Made by a program: the position numbers and the translations under genes
Notes under the pieces: generated by a model
The model's database searches: none
Told to the model about the DNA's origin: nothing
The model's input: the letters and a program-made list of their open reading frames with translations, nothing else
From: Lachnospiraceae bacterium
Lineage (GTDB): Bacteria; Bacillota; Clostridia; Lachnospirales; Lachnospiraceae
DNA: 38,589 bases
Reading direction: 5' to 3'
NCBI GenBank assembly: GCA_013316825.1
Contig: WSLY01000025.1
Span: 1-38,589 of the forward strand
Shown here: piece by piece, positions 27,179 to 34,565 of the stretch
How positions within the stretch are numbered: position 1 is the first letter of the stretch
How the letters are laid out: each line of letters starts with the position of its first letter

Positions 27179-28306
27179 ATGATACCAAACGAAAACGTAA
27201 AGACTTTTCCCTTAAAAGAAGTGCCTCATTACAAGGTACACGGCAGGACAGACCGCAGCCAAGAGCTGCTGCCTCTATTCTGGAACGGAAGCGCCATAGA
27301 AGTAAATGTAACCGGCTCAGAGCTTTGGATAGACATTGACGTGGATTTTGATGTTCATGAGCCCTGGGTCTGCTGTGCCGTAAACGGCGCAATCATGAGC
27401 CGCCAGATGCTGATGCCCGGCAGCTACTCCCTGTGCCTGTTCCGCGGGATGAATCCTGAAAACGTCAAAAATGTGCAGTTTATCCGAGAACTGCAGGCTA
27501 TGTCAGAGGACGACGCATGCCGCATACTGATTCGCGGACTTCGAGCGGACGGTGACTTTTTGCCCATTCCTGAGAGAAAATTCAAGTTAGAATTTGTCGG
27601 TGACAGCATTACCTCCGGCGAAGGCACTTATGGCGCCAAAAAAGAAGAGGACTGGATACCCATGTTTATGAGCGCAAGCAGAAATTATGCGTTTCTTACC
27701 GCACAGGCGCTCGATGCGGAAGCACGCCTGATTTCGCAAGGCGGCTGGGGTGTACTCTGCGGCTGGGACAACAATCCGCACCACAACATTCCCACCTACT
27801 ATACCCAAATCTGCGGACTGGCAGGCGGTCCTGTCAACGAAGCCCTTGGCGCACAAAAGGACAATCCCTTTTCGGAATGGCAGCCCGACGCAGTCATTGT
27901 CAATCTGGGAACCAATGACTGCAGCGCTTTTAGCCAGCCGGAATGGTCTGACCCAGAGTCGGGAGAGACCTTTAGGCAGCATTTGAATGAAGATGGCTCC
28001 TTCCATGCCGACGACCTTGCACGCTTTGAACAGGCTGTTGTCGATTTTCTCTATGTAATCAGACGTAACAATCCTTCTGCTTATATTGTATGGACATACG
28101 GTATGCTGGGCTATCGCCTTTCCCTTGCGATTGCAGATGCCATCAACACCTTCCGCAGCAAAACCGGAGACATAAAAACTTTCTTTTTGCAGCTCCCCAA
28201 CACCACGGAAGAAACCGTCGGCTCCCACGCCCACCCGGGAAGCGCCTCACATAAACGTGCGGCAAAGGTTCTGACGGAATATTTGCAGGAGCTTCTCAAT
28301 GCTTAA
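27179..28306 (+). CDS. SGNH/GDSL esterase with N-terminal beta domain (CE2-like)
   Basis: A 375-residue hydrolase without a signal peptide. The N-terminal 130 residues form a beta-rich domain (SELWIDIDVDFDVHEPWVCCAVNG), as in CE2-type carbohydrate esterases. The SGNH domain then shows FVGDSITSGEG (nucleophile Ser, about residue 143), VIVNLGTNDCS (about 240), and HAHPGSASHKRAA near the end with the catalytic His. It probably removes acetyl groups from sugars or polysaccharide fragments inside the cell; the substrate is unknown. ATG 27179 has CGGAG 7 nt upstream. It is a single gene with its own terminator. Confidence 0.82.
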   Translation: MIPNENVKTFPLKEVPHYKVHGRTDRSQELLPLFWNGSAIEVNVTGSELWIDIDVDFDVHEPWVCCAVNGAIMSRQMLMPGSYSLCLFRGMNPENVKNVQFIRELQAMSEDDACRILIRGLRADGDFLPIPERKFKLEFVGDSITSGEGTYGAKKEEDWIPMFMSASRNYAFLTAQALDAEARLISQGGWGVLCGWDNNPHHNIPTYYTQICGLAGGPVNEALGAQKDNPFSEWQPDAVIVNLGTNDCSAFSQPEWSDPESGETFRQHLNEDGSFHADDLARFEQAVVDFLYVIRRNNPSAYIVWTYGMLGYRLSLAIADAINTFRSKTGDIKTFFLQLPNTTEETVGSHAHPGSASHKRAAKVLTEYLQELLNA

Positions 28307-28309
28307 AGG

Positions 28310-28333
28310 CTGCCCCGAAAGGGGCAGTTTTTT
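28310..28333 (+). terminator. Rho-independent terminator of the esterase gene
   Basis: CTGCCCC-GAAA-GGGGCAG (28310-28327), a 7-bp GC-rich stem with a GNRA-type loop, followed by TTTTTT. It lies 3 nt after the stop. Confidence 0.92.
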
Positions 28334-28371
28334 ATGGCAATCAAATCCTCTCAGAGCATGGATTCCAGCGT

Positions 28372-28926
28372 TTATTGCAATTCATTCAGATATTGTATAA
28401 TACCCAAATGGATTTCCCACGCCAATTTCTCCTGATATTCCTCCGAGCAAAGCTTTTCCGCTTCCTCACTATTTGACAAAAAACCGCACTCTACAATCAC
28501 AATGGTCGATGACGTCTTTTTTAAAAGATAATAACTGTTATTGGGTTTCACACCGCGATGGTTCTCCGGGTCCAGCCCCACAATCAGCCGGTTTTGTATT
28601 TTTTCCGCAAGCTTCTGCCCTTCCATACTTCCCGTATAGAAAAAAACCTGCGCGCCATGCACATATTCCTCCGGATAACTATTCTGATGAATGCTGACTG
28701 TCAAGTCCGGCTGTGTCTCTTCAATGATAGCTATCCGCCTTTTCATATCCTGCACTTTCTTATTAGAAGCGCCCGCATCATAAAGCCCGCTCTCGTCTTC
28801 CCTTGTCATAACCACTCTGATATCATCCATCTCCAGATACTTTTTGACAAGGAGTGCAATCTCCAGATTTAAGTCCTTCTCCAACGCCCCGTTAATCCCC
28901 ACTTTTCCCGGGTCGTCGCCGCCATG
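28372..28926 (-). pseudogene. N-acetylmuramoyl-L-alanine amidase, 3' part (split by element)
   Basis: The C-terminal 184 codons of an Amidase_3 gene. Read from the core, the frame gives His-Gly-Gly-Asp-Asp-Pro-Gly-Lys, then GINGALEKDLNLEIALLVKKYLE (zinc-ligand Glu), TVSIHQNSYPEEY (zinc-ligand His) and IVIVECGFLSN (catalytic Glu). A TGA lies three codons before the His, and no start with a ribosome site precedes it. A GTG at 28902 is the only nearby start and would make a protein without the first zinc ligand. The missing first 54 residues lie at 34389-34550, beyond the inserted element. Confidence 0.92.
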
Positions 28927-28927
28927 T
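28917..28927. repeat. Left attachment-site core (attL)
   Basis: CGCCGCCATGT on the plus strand (ACATGGCGGCG on the minus). On the element side it extends into a near-palindrome, GCCGCCA-CA-TGGCGGC on the minus strand. On the host side the amidase frame continues as GAC GAC CCG. Confidence 0.9.
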
Positions 28928-28990
28928 GGCGGCAGTCATTTGCGGCAGCCTTTATAAATTTGGGGAGGGTACATAAATCCGAAAAGAAGT

Positions 28991-29057
28991 TTTAAGAAAA
29001 TATTAGGAAAATACGCAGTTAAAACAAAAGAACACCCCTCATAATGGTTGATATAAT
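28991..29057 (+). promoter_or_regulatory. vanR promoter with tandem VanR-type operator
   Basis: TTTAAGAAAAT (28991-29001) and ATTAGGAAAAT (29002-29012) are head-to-tail 11-mers matching at 9 of 11 positions, the 11-bp period expected for an OmpR/PhoB-class regulator. A perfect TATAAT lies at 29052-29057. The hexamer 17 bp before it (AGAACA) is a poor -35, which fits an activator-dependent promoter. The assignment to VanR is inferred. Confidence 0.6.
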
Positions 29058-29097
29058 AATGGCAAAACAAAAGCAACATACGAAAAGGGCGGACACC

Positions 29098-29799
29098 ATG
29101 GGCATACATATTCTGGTGGCAGATAACGAAAAGGAAGAGACCGACGTAATCTCAGCTTACCTTGCCAACGACGGTTATATCATTCATAAGTTTTACACAG
29201 GCGTCGAAGCACTCGCGTGTATTGAAAATACGGATTTGGATTTGGCAATATTGGACGCCTCGCTTCCTGATATGGACGGCTTCCAAATTTGTCAGAAAAT
29301 CAGAAAAACCTTCTACTATCCCATCATCATGCTCTCAGAAAGAACTGACGACTACGACAAAATTATGGGACTGGCAATTGGCGCCGACGACTATATGACA
29401 AAGCCCTTTACCACGCTGGAAATAGCGGCTCGGGTAAAAACGCTGCTGCGCCGGTACATGCACTACAATAACCTTGCCGCAAAACCACACAGGGAAATAA
29501 AGGAATACTGCATCAGAGGACTTATCATCAATCAGGACAACCATAAATGCTTTCTGTTTGGAAAAGAACTGCACCTGACACCCATTGAATTTTCTATTCT
29601 CTGGTATTTGTGCGAGCATCAGGGAATCGTCATCTCCTCCGAGGAATTGTTTGAGTCTATCTGGGGAGAAAGAGCCCTGATAGACAACAACACCGTTATG
29701 GCGCATATCGGCAGGCTGCGGGAAAAAATGCGTGAGCCTGCCAGAAACCCCAAATTTATTAAAACCGTATGGGGTGTTGGGTATACCATTGAAAAATAG
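29098..29799 (+). CDS. vanR: VanR-type response regulator
   Basis: A 233-residue OmpR-family regulator that would activate the van genes. The receiver domain (about 1-120) has phosphoacceptor Asp53 in LAILDASLPDMDG and a conserved Lys in DDYMTKPF. The usual acidic pair is Asp9-Asn10 rather than Asp-Asp. The C-terminal winged helix (about 130-233) reads LTPIEFSILWYLCEHQGIVISSEELFESIWG and IKTVWGVGYTIEK, very close to known VanR proteins as I recall them. ATG 29098 follows AAGGG; upstream in-frame starts at 29044 and 29059 lack sites. No vanS follows: vanH begins 62 nt later. Confidence 0.9.
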   Translation: MGIHILVADNEKEETDVISAYLANDGYIIHKFYTGVEALACIENTDLDLAILDASLPDMDGFQICQKIRKTFYYPIIMLSERTDDYDKIMGLAIGADDYMTKPFTTLEIAARVKTLLRRYMHYNNLAAKPHREIKEYCIRGLIINQDNHKCFLFGKELHLTPIEFSILWYLCEHQGIVISSEELFESIWGERALIDNNTVMAHIGRLREKMREPARNPKFIKTVWGVGYTIEK

Positions 29800-29861
29800 C
29801 AGGAATGACCGCTTTGTCAGAACGCTGCAACATTTTAAGCAAAGGAACTAATCAAGGAAAG

Positions 29862-30818
29862 ATGGACAATAAAAAACTTACCATATTTGACTGTGAGAAA
29901 GAGGAAGCCGACGCATTTTATGAGCTGGCGCCGCGTTTTGGCATTATCCCCACCATTCTGTCTACACCGGCAAAATGCGGCAGAATCCCCGACCCCTGCC
30001 ACCACTGCATCAGTATCGGTCACAGAGAACACATAACCAAAGCAGATTTAGAAGCACTGCAGAAAGCCGGCGTAACATACATCTGCACACGCAGTATTGG
30101 ATACGACCATATTGATGTGGAAGCGGCGGCAAAGCTTGGCATCACAGTAAATAACACAGCATACTCACCCGACGGCGTCGCAGACTATACTATCATGTTG
30201 ATGCTCATGGTACTGCGCGGTGCAAAAAACACTTTACTTCATGCGTCTCTTGGCGATTTTTGCCTGCCGCCCTCCCGCGGGCGCGAACTGCGGGACATGA
30301 CCGTGGGCGTCGTAGGCGCAGGACATATCGGCAGCGCCGTCATGCAAAGGCTTTCTTGCTTCGGCTGCCGCATACTGATTTGCAGTCCCAATGACGCGAA
30401 AGACCACATACCTTTACCGGAACTACTTCAAAAAAGCGATATCGTAACGCTCCATGTACCGCTTTATGCGGACACTTTCCACATGATTGGGAAAGCGCAG
30501 CTTGCCCTTATGAAGCCGGACGCCGTTTTGGTAAATACAAGCCGCGGCGCGCTGATTGATACAAACGAGCTTATCCTTGCGCTAAAGTCACACAAACTGG
30601 GCGGTGCCGCTCTGGATGTGCTGGAGGAAGAAGAAAAGCTTTTCTACCGTGACCGCTCACAAGAGGCGGTTGAAAACCCCTTCTGGGCAGAGCTTCGAGA
30701 AATGCCAAATGTCGTCATCACCCCTCACACCGCATATTATACACGCCTTGCGCTGCGCGACACGGTTGAAAAAACTTTGCAAAATTGCTTAAAATTTGAA
30801 AGGAGAATCTACAAATGA
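29862..30818 (+). CDS. vanH: D-lactate dehydrogenase VanH
   Basis: Reduces pyruvate to D-lactate with NAD(P)H for D-Ala-D-Lac synthesis. It has 318 residues, close to the VanH length. The start MDNKKLTIFDCEKEEADAF, the SIGHREHITKADLEAL and TRSIGYDHIDVEAAAKLGI segments and AYSPDGVADYTIMLMLM are typical of VanH. The nucleotide loop is GVVGAGHIGSAV (about 147-158), followed by the catalytic Arg in VNTSRGALID, the Glu in LDVLEEEEKLFY and the His in ITPHTAYYT. ATG 29862 has AAGGA 3-4 nt upstream. An in-frame ATG at 29805 would add 19 residues unlike the family. It overlaps the ligase gene (ATGA). Confidence 0.95.
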   Translation: MDNKKLTIFDCEKEEADAFYELAPRFGIIPTILSTPAKCGRIPDPCHHCISIGHREHITKADLEALQKAGVTYICTRSIGYDHIDVEAAAKLGITVNNTAYSPDGVADYTIMLMLMVLRGAKNTLLHASLGDFCLPPSRGRELRDMTVGVVGAGHIGSAVMQRLSCFGCRILICSPNDAKDHIPLPELLQKSDIVTLHVPLYADTFHMIGKAQLALMKPDAVLVNTSRGALIDTNELILALKSHKLGGAALDVLEEEEKLFYRDRSQEAVENPFWAELREMPNVVITPHTAYYTRLALRDTVEKTLQNCLKFERRIYK

Positions 30819-31846
30819 ATAAGATTAAAATTGCCATTTTGTTTGGCGGATGCTCGGAAGAGCATGATGTCTCCGTAAAGTCCGCTCAGGAAATTGCAAA
30901 ACACATTGACAAGACAAAATATGATCCGGTCTATATTGGCATCACACGTTCCGGAAGCTGGCTGATATGTGAAAGCCCCTGTCCGGAATGGGAAGCCGGG
31001 GAATGCCATCCTGCAGTCATTTCGCCTGACCGCAGGATACATGGTTTGCTTTCCATGCAGAACAATGCCTGCCTGCCCGTCTACATTGACGTCGTATTTC
31101 CCGTCCTGCATGGCAGGTTTGGCGAAGACGGCTCCATACAGGGGCTGTTGGAATTATCCGGTATTCCCTATATCGGATGCGGCATTGCCAGCTCCGCACT
31201 CTGCATGGACAAGTCCCTCACCTATTTATTGGCGTCGCACGCCGGCATAGCAGTTCCTGCATTTCAAATCCTCCACCCTGAAGACACACCGGAAATTGAT
31301 ATCTCCTCTTATCCGGTTTTTGTAAAACCGGCACGCTCCGGTTCCTCCTTTGGCGTAAGCAAGGTACATAATAAAGATGAATTGGATACCGCCGTCAAAG
31401 CAGCGCTTGCATATGACAATAAGGTTCTGATTGAAGAGGCCATATCGGGTATTGAAACCGGCTGTGCCGTACTTGGAAACGATGCCTTTTTAACAACCGG
31501 AGAAATTGATTCCATCACGCTTTCCCACGGTTTTTTCCGCATACATCAGGAAGGCAGTCCGGAAAACGGCTCCGAAAATGCCACTTTTACCGTTCCCGCA
31601 AATCTGCCCTCCAAAAAACAAGAGGAGTTAAAAGAAACCGCCAAAAAAGTCTATCGGGCACTTGGCTGCAAGGGGCTTGCCCGCATCGACATGTTTCTGA
31701 AAGAAGACGGAGGAATTGTTCTGAATGAAATCAACACCCTGCCGGGCTTCACCTCTTACAGCCGCTACCCGCGTATGATGAATGCCGCCGGCATGACGAT
31801 TCCGCAGATACTCGACCGTCTTGTCCTGCTGGCAGAAAGGAGATAA
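30815..31846 (+). CDS. D-alanine--D-lactate ligase (VanA/VanB/VanD type)
   Basis: An ATP-grasp ligase joining D-Ala to D-Lac to give glycopeptide-resistant precursor ends. It has 343 residues, equal to VanA. MNKIKIAILFGGCSEEHDVSVKSA opens the protein (Glu16). VFVKPARSGSSFGV holds Ser177, and the omega loop GFFRIHQE holds His244, the residue marking D-Lac rather than D-Ser or D-Ala ligases. LNEINTLPGFTSYSRYPRM holds Arg317. All fall at VanA numbering. It clearly belongs to the VanA/B/D/M branch, but the exact type cannot be given without alignment. ATG 30815 overlaps the vanH TGA and has AAAGGAG upstream. Confidence 0.95.
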   Translation: MNKIKIAILFGGCSEEHDVSVKSAQEIAKHIDKTKYDPVYIGITRSGSWLICESPCPEWEAGECHPAVISPDRRIHGLLSMQNNACLPVYIDVVFPVLHGRFGEDGSIQGLLELSGIPYIGCGIASSALCMDKSLTYLLASHAGIAVPAFQILHPEDTPEIDISSYPVFVKPARSGSSFGVSKVHNKDELDTAVKAALAYDNKVLIEEAISGIETGCAVLGNDAFLTTGEIDSITLSHGFFRIHQEGSPENGSENATFTVPANLPSKKQEELKETAKKVYRALGCKGLARIDMFLKEDGGIVLNEINTLPGFTSYSRYPRMMNAAGMTIPQILDRLVLLAERR

Positions 31847-31850
31847 TCAC

Positions 31851-32459
31851 ATGGAAAAAGGATTTGTTTTTTTAGATGAAGCGATACACGGCATCCGCTG
31901 GGATGCCAAATATGCTACATGGGATAATTTCACCGGCAAACCGGTAAACGGATATGAAGCCAACCGCATTGTCGCCTCCATAGAACTGGCGGAGGCGCTG
32001 CAGCAAGCCAAAGAACATGCAGCCTTACTCGGATATGGTTTACTAATCTGGGATGCCTACCGTCCCCAGCGCGCAGTTGACTGTTTCGTCCGCTGGTCTG
32101 CACAGCCGGAAAACAATCTGACAAAGAAAAAACACTATCCCCATCTTGTACGGGAAGAAATGCTGGCAATGGGATATGTTGCAACGCAGTCAAGCCACAG
32201 CCGCGGAAGTGCTGTTGACCTTACCATTTATCATTTAGACACGGGCAACATGGTTCCTATGGGAAGTGATTTTGATTTTATGGATGAGCGTTCGCATCAT
32301 AGCTCGACGGCTGTATCAGCCGCCGAGTCAGAACACCGCCGGACTTTACGCTCCATCATGGAACACTGCGGCTTTGACGCCTACGAAAACGAATGGTGGC
32401 ATTATCTGCTGAAAGAAGAACCCTATCCTGATTGCTATTTTGATTTTCCCATTGGGTAA
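31851..32459 (+). CDS. vanX: D-Ala-D-Ala dipeptidase VanX
   Basis: A zinc dipeptidase that removes D-Ala-D-Ala so that only D-Lac precursors are made. It has exactly 202 residues like VanX. Zinc ligands His116 and Asp123 (SSHSRGSAVDLT) and His184 (ENEWWHY), the catalytic Glu181 and Arg71 (DAYRPQR) all sit at VanX numbering. The ends EKGFVFLDEAIHGIRWDAKYATWDNFTGKPV and CYFDFPIG match the family. ATG 31851 has AGGAG 8 nt upstream and lies 4 nt after the ligase stop. It is the last gene of the van operon and converges on the recombinase gene. Confidence 0.96.
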   Translation: MEKGFVFLDEAIHGIRWDAKYATWDNFTGKPVNGYEANRIVASIELAEALQQAKEHAALLGYGLLIWDAYRPQRAVDCFVRWSAQPENNLTKKKHYPHLVREEMLAMGYVATQSSHSRGSAVDLTIYHLDTGNMVPMGSDFDFMDERSHHSSTAVSAAESEHRRTLRSIMEHCGFDAYENEWWHYLLKEEPYPDCYFDFPIG

Positions 32460-32472
32460 GCTTCTCTGCTGC

Positions 32473-32527
32473 CTGTCTGCGCTTTTTGCCGCCGCTTCTA
32501 CAATGTGCCGGCAAAAAGCGCGGACAG
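32473..32527. terminator. 19-bp inverted repeat between vanX and the recombinase gene
   Basis: Arms 32473-32491 and 32509-32527 pair at 18 of 19 positions (the other is a wobble), with a 17-nt loop. The right arm encodes the last residues of the recombinase (its stop lies in the loop). T-tracts lie inside the arms rather than after them, so it is not a textbook terminator. It would still separate two convergent transcripts. Confidence 0.55.
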
Positions 32528-34105
32528 CTCTCCCGAAAAATTATACGTGATTTTGATTGTGCGGTTTTCATACACCTTGATTTCATGAAGCATTTCCACC
32601 GCCGTCGCCCTGTCCAGCCTTTCCGCCTCCCGATATGTACGCAAGTGCTGCACCCACGCGCTTTCAGAGACATTATCCACTTTCCTCTTTACCTCTTTCG
32701 AAAGACACAGCAACTGCTTTTTAAGCTGCTCCTCTTTTTTGGTATAGTCCTGCCTGTAGCTGACAAATTCCTCCTTTGAAATCAATTCTTCCCGATAATC
32801 CTCATAGAGCGTTTTTTTCAGCTTCTTGATTTTTTCGAGCTCCGCCTGTCGTTTTGTCTTTTCTGCTTCCTTGCCGTCTGGCGCCGCCGCGCCTCCCGTT
32901 TTCACGCCTTCCGTTTTCGCTCCTTCTATCAGCTCTTTCAAGTTCTCCCTGCTTTGCAGCATAACCTTCAAATCGCCCAGTATAATATTTTCCAGCGTTT
33001 CGTATCCAATCTTATGCGGCGTACAGTACTGCCTGCCGGAGCGCACATATGTCCCGCAATAATAGCTGATTTTGGATGTATTTCCTTTGCCGCTGCGCTC
33101 CGCCGCATATGCCTTTTTTACCAGTGCCCTCCCACAGTCGCCGCATTTTAAAAAGCCCGCCAGAACTGCCGTACTTCCATGCAAATCCACGTTTCGTGTC
33201 CTGCGCTTTAACAACTCCTGCGTTTTTTCCCATGTATCCTTGTCAATGATTGCTTCATGGGTTCCCTGCACTACAATCCATTCCCCGCGCTCCGCCGCCC
33301 TTGCCCGACTTCTCATCTGCTGATGCTTTCTGCCCTGCACCATGTTTCCCACATACATTTCATTCTGCAGAATACGGTTTATCGTAGAATAGGTCCAATA
33401 AGAAGTACCATCCGGCCGATAAGCATTTTTGTAATTGTCCCCATTTATCTTCTTATATTCGGACGGACAGACAATCCCCTCCTCATTTAATATAGAAGCA
33501 ATCCGCAGTTTTCCGCAGCCCTGTATATACAGCCTAAAAATCCTTCTTACCACCTTTGCCGCATAGATGTCCACAACCAGCTTGTTCTTGTCTGTCGGAG
33601 ATTTCCGGTAACCATAAGAAGCAAACGCTCCAATAAATTCACCTGCTTTTTGTTTGGTTCTGACAGCAGCATGAATTTTTTGAGAAATATCCCTCGCATA
33701 CTGTTCATTAAAAATATTCTTGATTGGCAAAAGCAGGTCATATGCCTGCTTTACACTGTCGATATTATCCGTAATAGAAATAAATCGCACGTCCCTCTCG
33801 GGAAAATACCGCTCAAGATACCTTCCGGTCTCGATATAGTCACGTCCAAAACGGGACAAATCCTTTACAATCACACAATTCACTTTTCCGGCTTCCATAT
33901 CGTCAAGCATCCGGCAAAAGGAGGGACGGTTAAAATCCGTCCCCGAAAAACCGTCGTCAATATAGGTATCATATACCGTCAAGTCTTCTTTTCCCTTGAC
34001 ATAATCTGCAATCAGCTTTCTCTGATTGCCAATACTGTCGCTTTCTGCTTTGTCGCCATCTTCTCTGGAAAGCCTGATATATACCGCAGCCCGAAAAATC
34101 TTCAC
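32498..34105 (-). CDS. Large serine recombinase (integrase)
   Basis: A 535-residue site-specific recombinase expected to integrate and excise the element. The resolvase domain (about 1-150) has the nucleophile Ser13 in VYIRLSRED and the IDDGFSGTDFNRPSF, VIVKDLSRFGRDYIETGRYLE motifs. The recombinase domain is about 165-290. A zinc ribbon follows (CGDCGR...YYCG...YC, about 320-370), then a Lys/Glu-rich coiled coil (about 400-490) and a C-terminal tail. The start is GTG 34105, with GAGGTG 8 nt upstream. It overlaps the small frame upstream (GTGA) and lies next to the right attachment core, the usual place for an integrase gene. Confidence 0.95.
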   Translation of the reverse strand: MKIFRAAVYIRLSREDGDKAESDSIGNQRKLIADYVKGKEDLTVYDTYIDDGFSGTDFNRPSFCRMLDDMEAGKVNCVIVKDLSRFGRDYIETGRYLERYFPERDVRFISITDNIDSVKQAYDLLLPIKNIFNEQYARDISQKIHAAVRTKQKAGEFIGAFASYGYRKSPTDKNKLVVDIYAAKVVRRIFRLYIQGCGKLRIASILNEEGIVCPSEYKKINGDNYKNAYRPDGTSYWTYSTINRILQNEMYVGNMVQGRKHQQMRSRARAAERGEWIVVQGTHEAIIDKDTWEKTQELLKRRTRNVDLHGSTAVLAGFLKCGDCGRALVKKAYAAERSGKGNTSKISYYCGTYVRSGRQYCTPHKIGYETLENIILGDLKVMLQSRENLKELIEGAKTEGVKTGGAAAPDGKEAEKTKRQAELEKIKKLKKTLYEDYREELISKEEFVSYRQDYTKKEEQLKKQLLCLSKEVKRKVDNVSESAWVQHLRTYREAERLDRATAVEMLHEIKVYENRTIKITYNFSGELSALFAGTL

Positions 34106-34254
34106 GATGTTTTCACCTCTGCTTCCATATGCGTCCGTATCAGGCGCCTTATCAGTTCAGATACGTCTACTTTTTCCAGAAATTCTCTTTCAATACTGTA
34201 GGACTGGGATTCTTTTCCTTTCTCTTCCAACTCACTGTCTCTCCGAAAATCCAC
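34102..34254 (-). CDS. Small protein translationally coupled to the recombinase
   Basis: A 50-codon frame from GTG 34254 (MDFRRDSELEEKGKES... to ...RTHMEAEVKTS), whose TGA overlaps the recombinase GTG. It is highly charged and helical (FLEKVDVSELIRRLIRTH). A TGA closes the frame just before the GTG. The GTG has only a weak site; a TTG at 34230 with GGAG 10 nt upstream is an alternative start. Its size and place suggest a helper of recombination, such as a directionality factor, but I recognise no family. Confidence 0.55.
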   Translation of the reverse strand: MDFRRDSELEEKGKESQSYSIEREFLEKVDVSELIRRLIRTHMEAEVKTS

Positions 34255-34379
34255 CTTTCACATCAGTATATGGAAAGGGGCCTGTACAGTATGTCTTTTC
34301 CCTTGTATTACGGCGTTTTCTCTTATGACCCTGCTGTAAATATCGGATAAATATACCTAAAACTGCTGTATCGTTTCCG

Positions 34380-34550
34380 CTATCTACCGCCGCCATGTCC
34401 CGCGTCCAGTACAACGCAAGGTCTGTCGTCCGCTTTTACGCCCTCCGTGGCGGCAGTTTCCTTTGCTGTTTTTTTTATTGCTGCAGGTACTGCAACTGCC
34501 AGAATAACCGCAGCCACAAGGTACACTGCAATGTACTTCTTTTGCTCCAT
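34380..34550 (-). pseudogene. N-acetylmuramoyl-L-alanine amidase, 5' part (split by element)
   Basis: The first 54 residues of the amidase: an N-terminal membrane anchor (MEQKKYIAVYLVAAVILAVAVP), a linker and the start of the catalytic domain, CVVLDAGHGG, where His52 is a zinc ligand. At the core the frame runs into element sequence and stops two codons later (Gly-Arg-TAG). ATG 34550 is the likely start; a TTG at 34565 is also in frame. The rest of the gene lies at 28372-28926. It follows the GH18 gene by 95 nt, suggesting a cell-wall hydrolase pair in the uninterrupted strain. Confidence 0.92.
34388..34398. repeat. Right attachment-site core (attR)
   Basis: CGCCGCCATGT on the plus strand, identical to 28917-28927 and in the same orientation. 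On the host side (minus strand) it is preceded by GACGCGGG of the amidase Asp-Ala-Gly codons. Confidence 0.9.
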
Positions 34551-34565
34551 AATTATCCGTCCCAA

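Larger units (their letters stand above)
28917..34398. mobile_element. Serine-recombinase integrative element carrying a van gene cluster
   Basis: A 5,471-bp insertion (one core copy plus 5,460 bp between cores) bounded by identical 11-bp cores at 28917-28927 and 34388-34398. It holds vanR, vanH, a D-Ala-D-Lac ligase and vanX on the plus strand. On the minus strand it holds a large serine recombinase and a small coupled frame, next to the right end. The host amidase gene is split at the core; removing one core-to-core length restores it in frame. No relaxase, replication or conjugation genes are present, so it would be mobilisable at most. No other cargo is seen. Confidence 0.92.

Noticed and set aside
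29800..29861. Remnant of vanS between vanR and vanH
   Set aside because: The 62 nt give only a short in-frame extension of vanH with no histidine-kinase motifs.
33650..34201. Plus-strand 183-residue frame inside the recombinase
   Set aside because: It is antisense to the conserved resolvase domain and has no ribosome site.
28372..34550. Split amidase as a simple frameshift or assembly error
   Set aside because: The halves are 5.5 kb apart, bounded by identical 11-bp cores, and separated by a recombinase-coding element. Precise in-frame joining across one core is best explained by integration.
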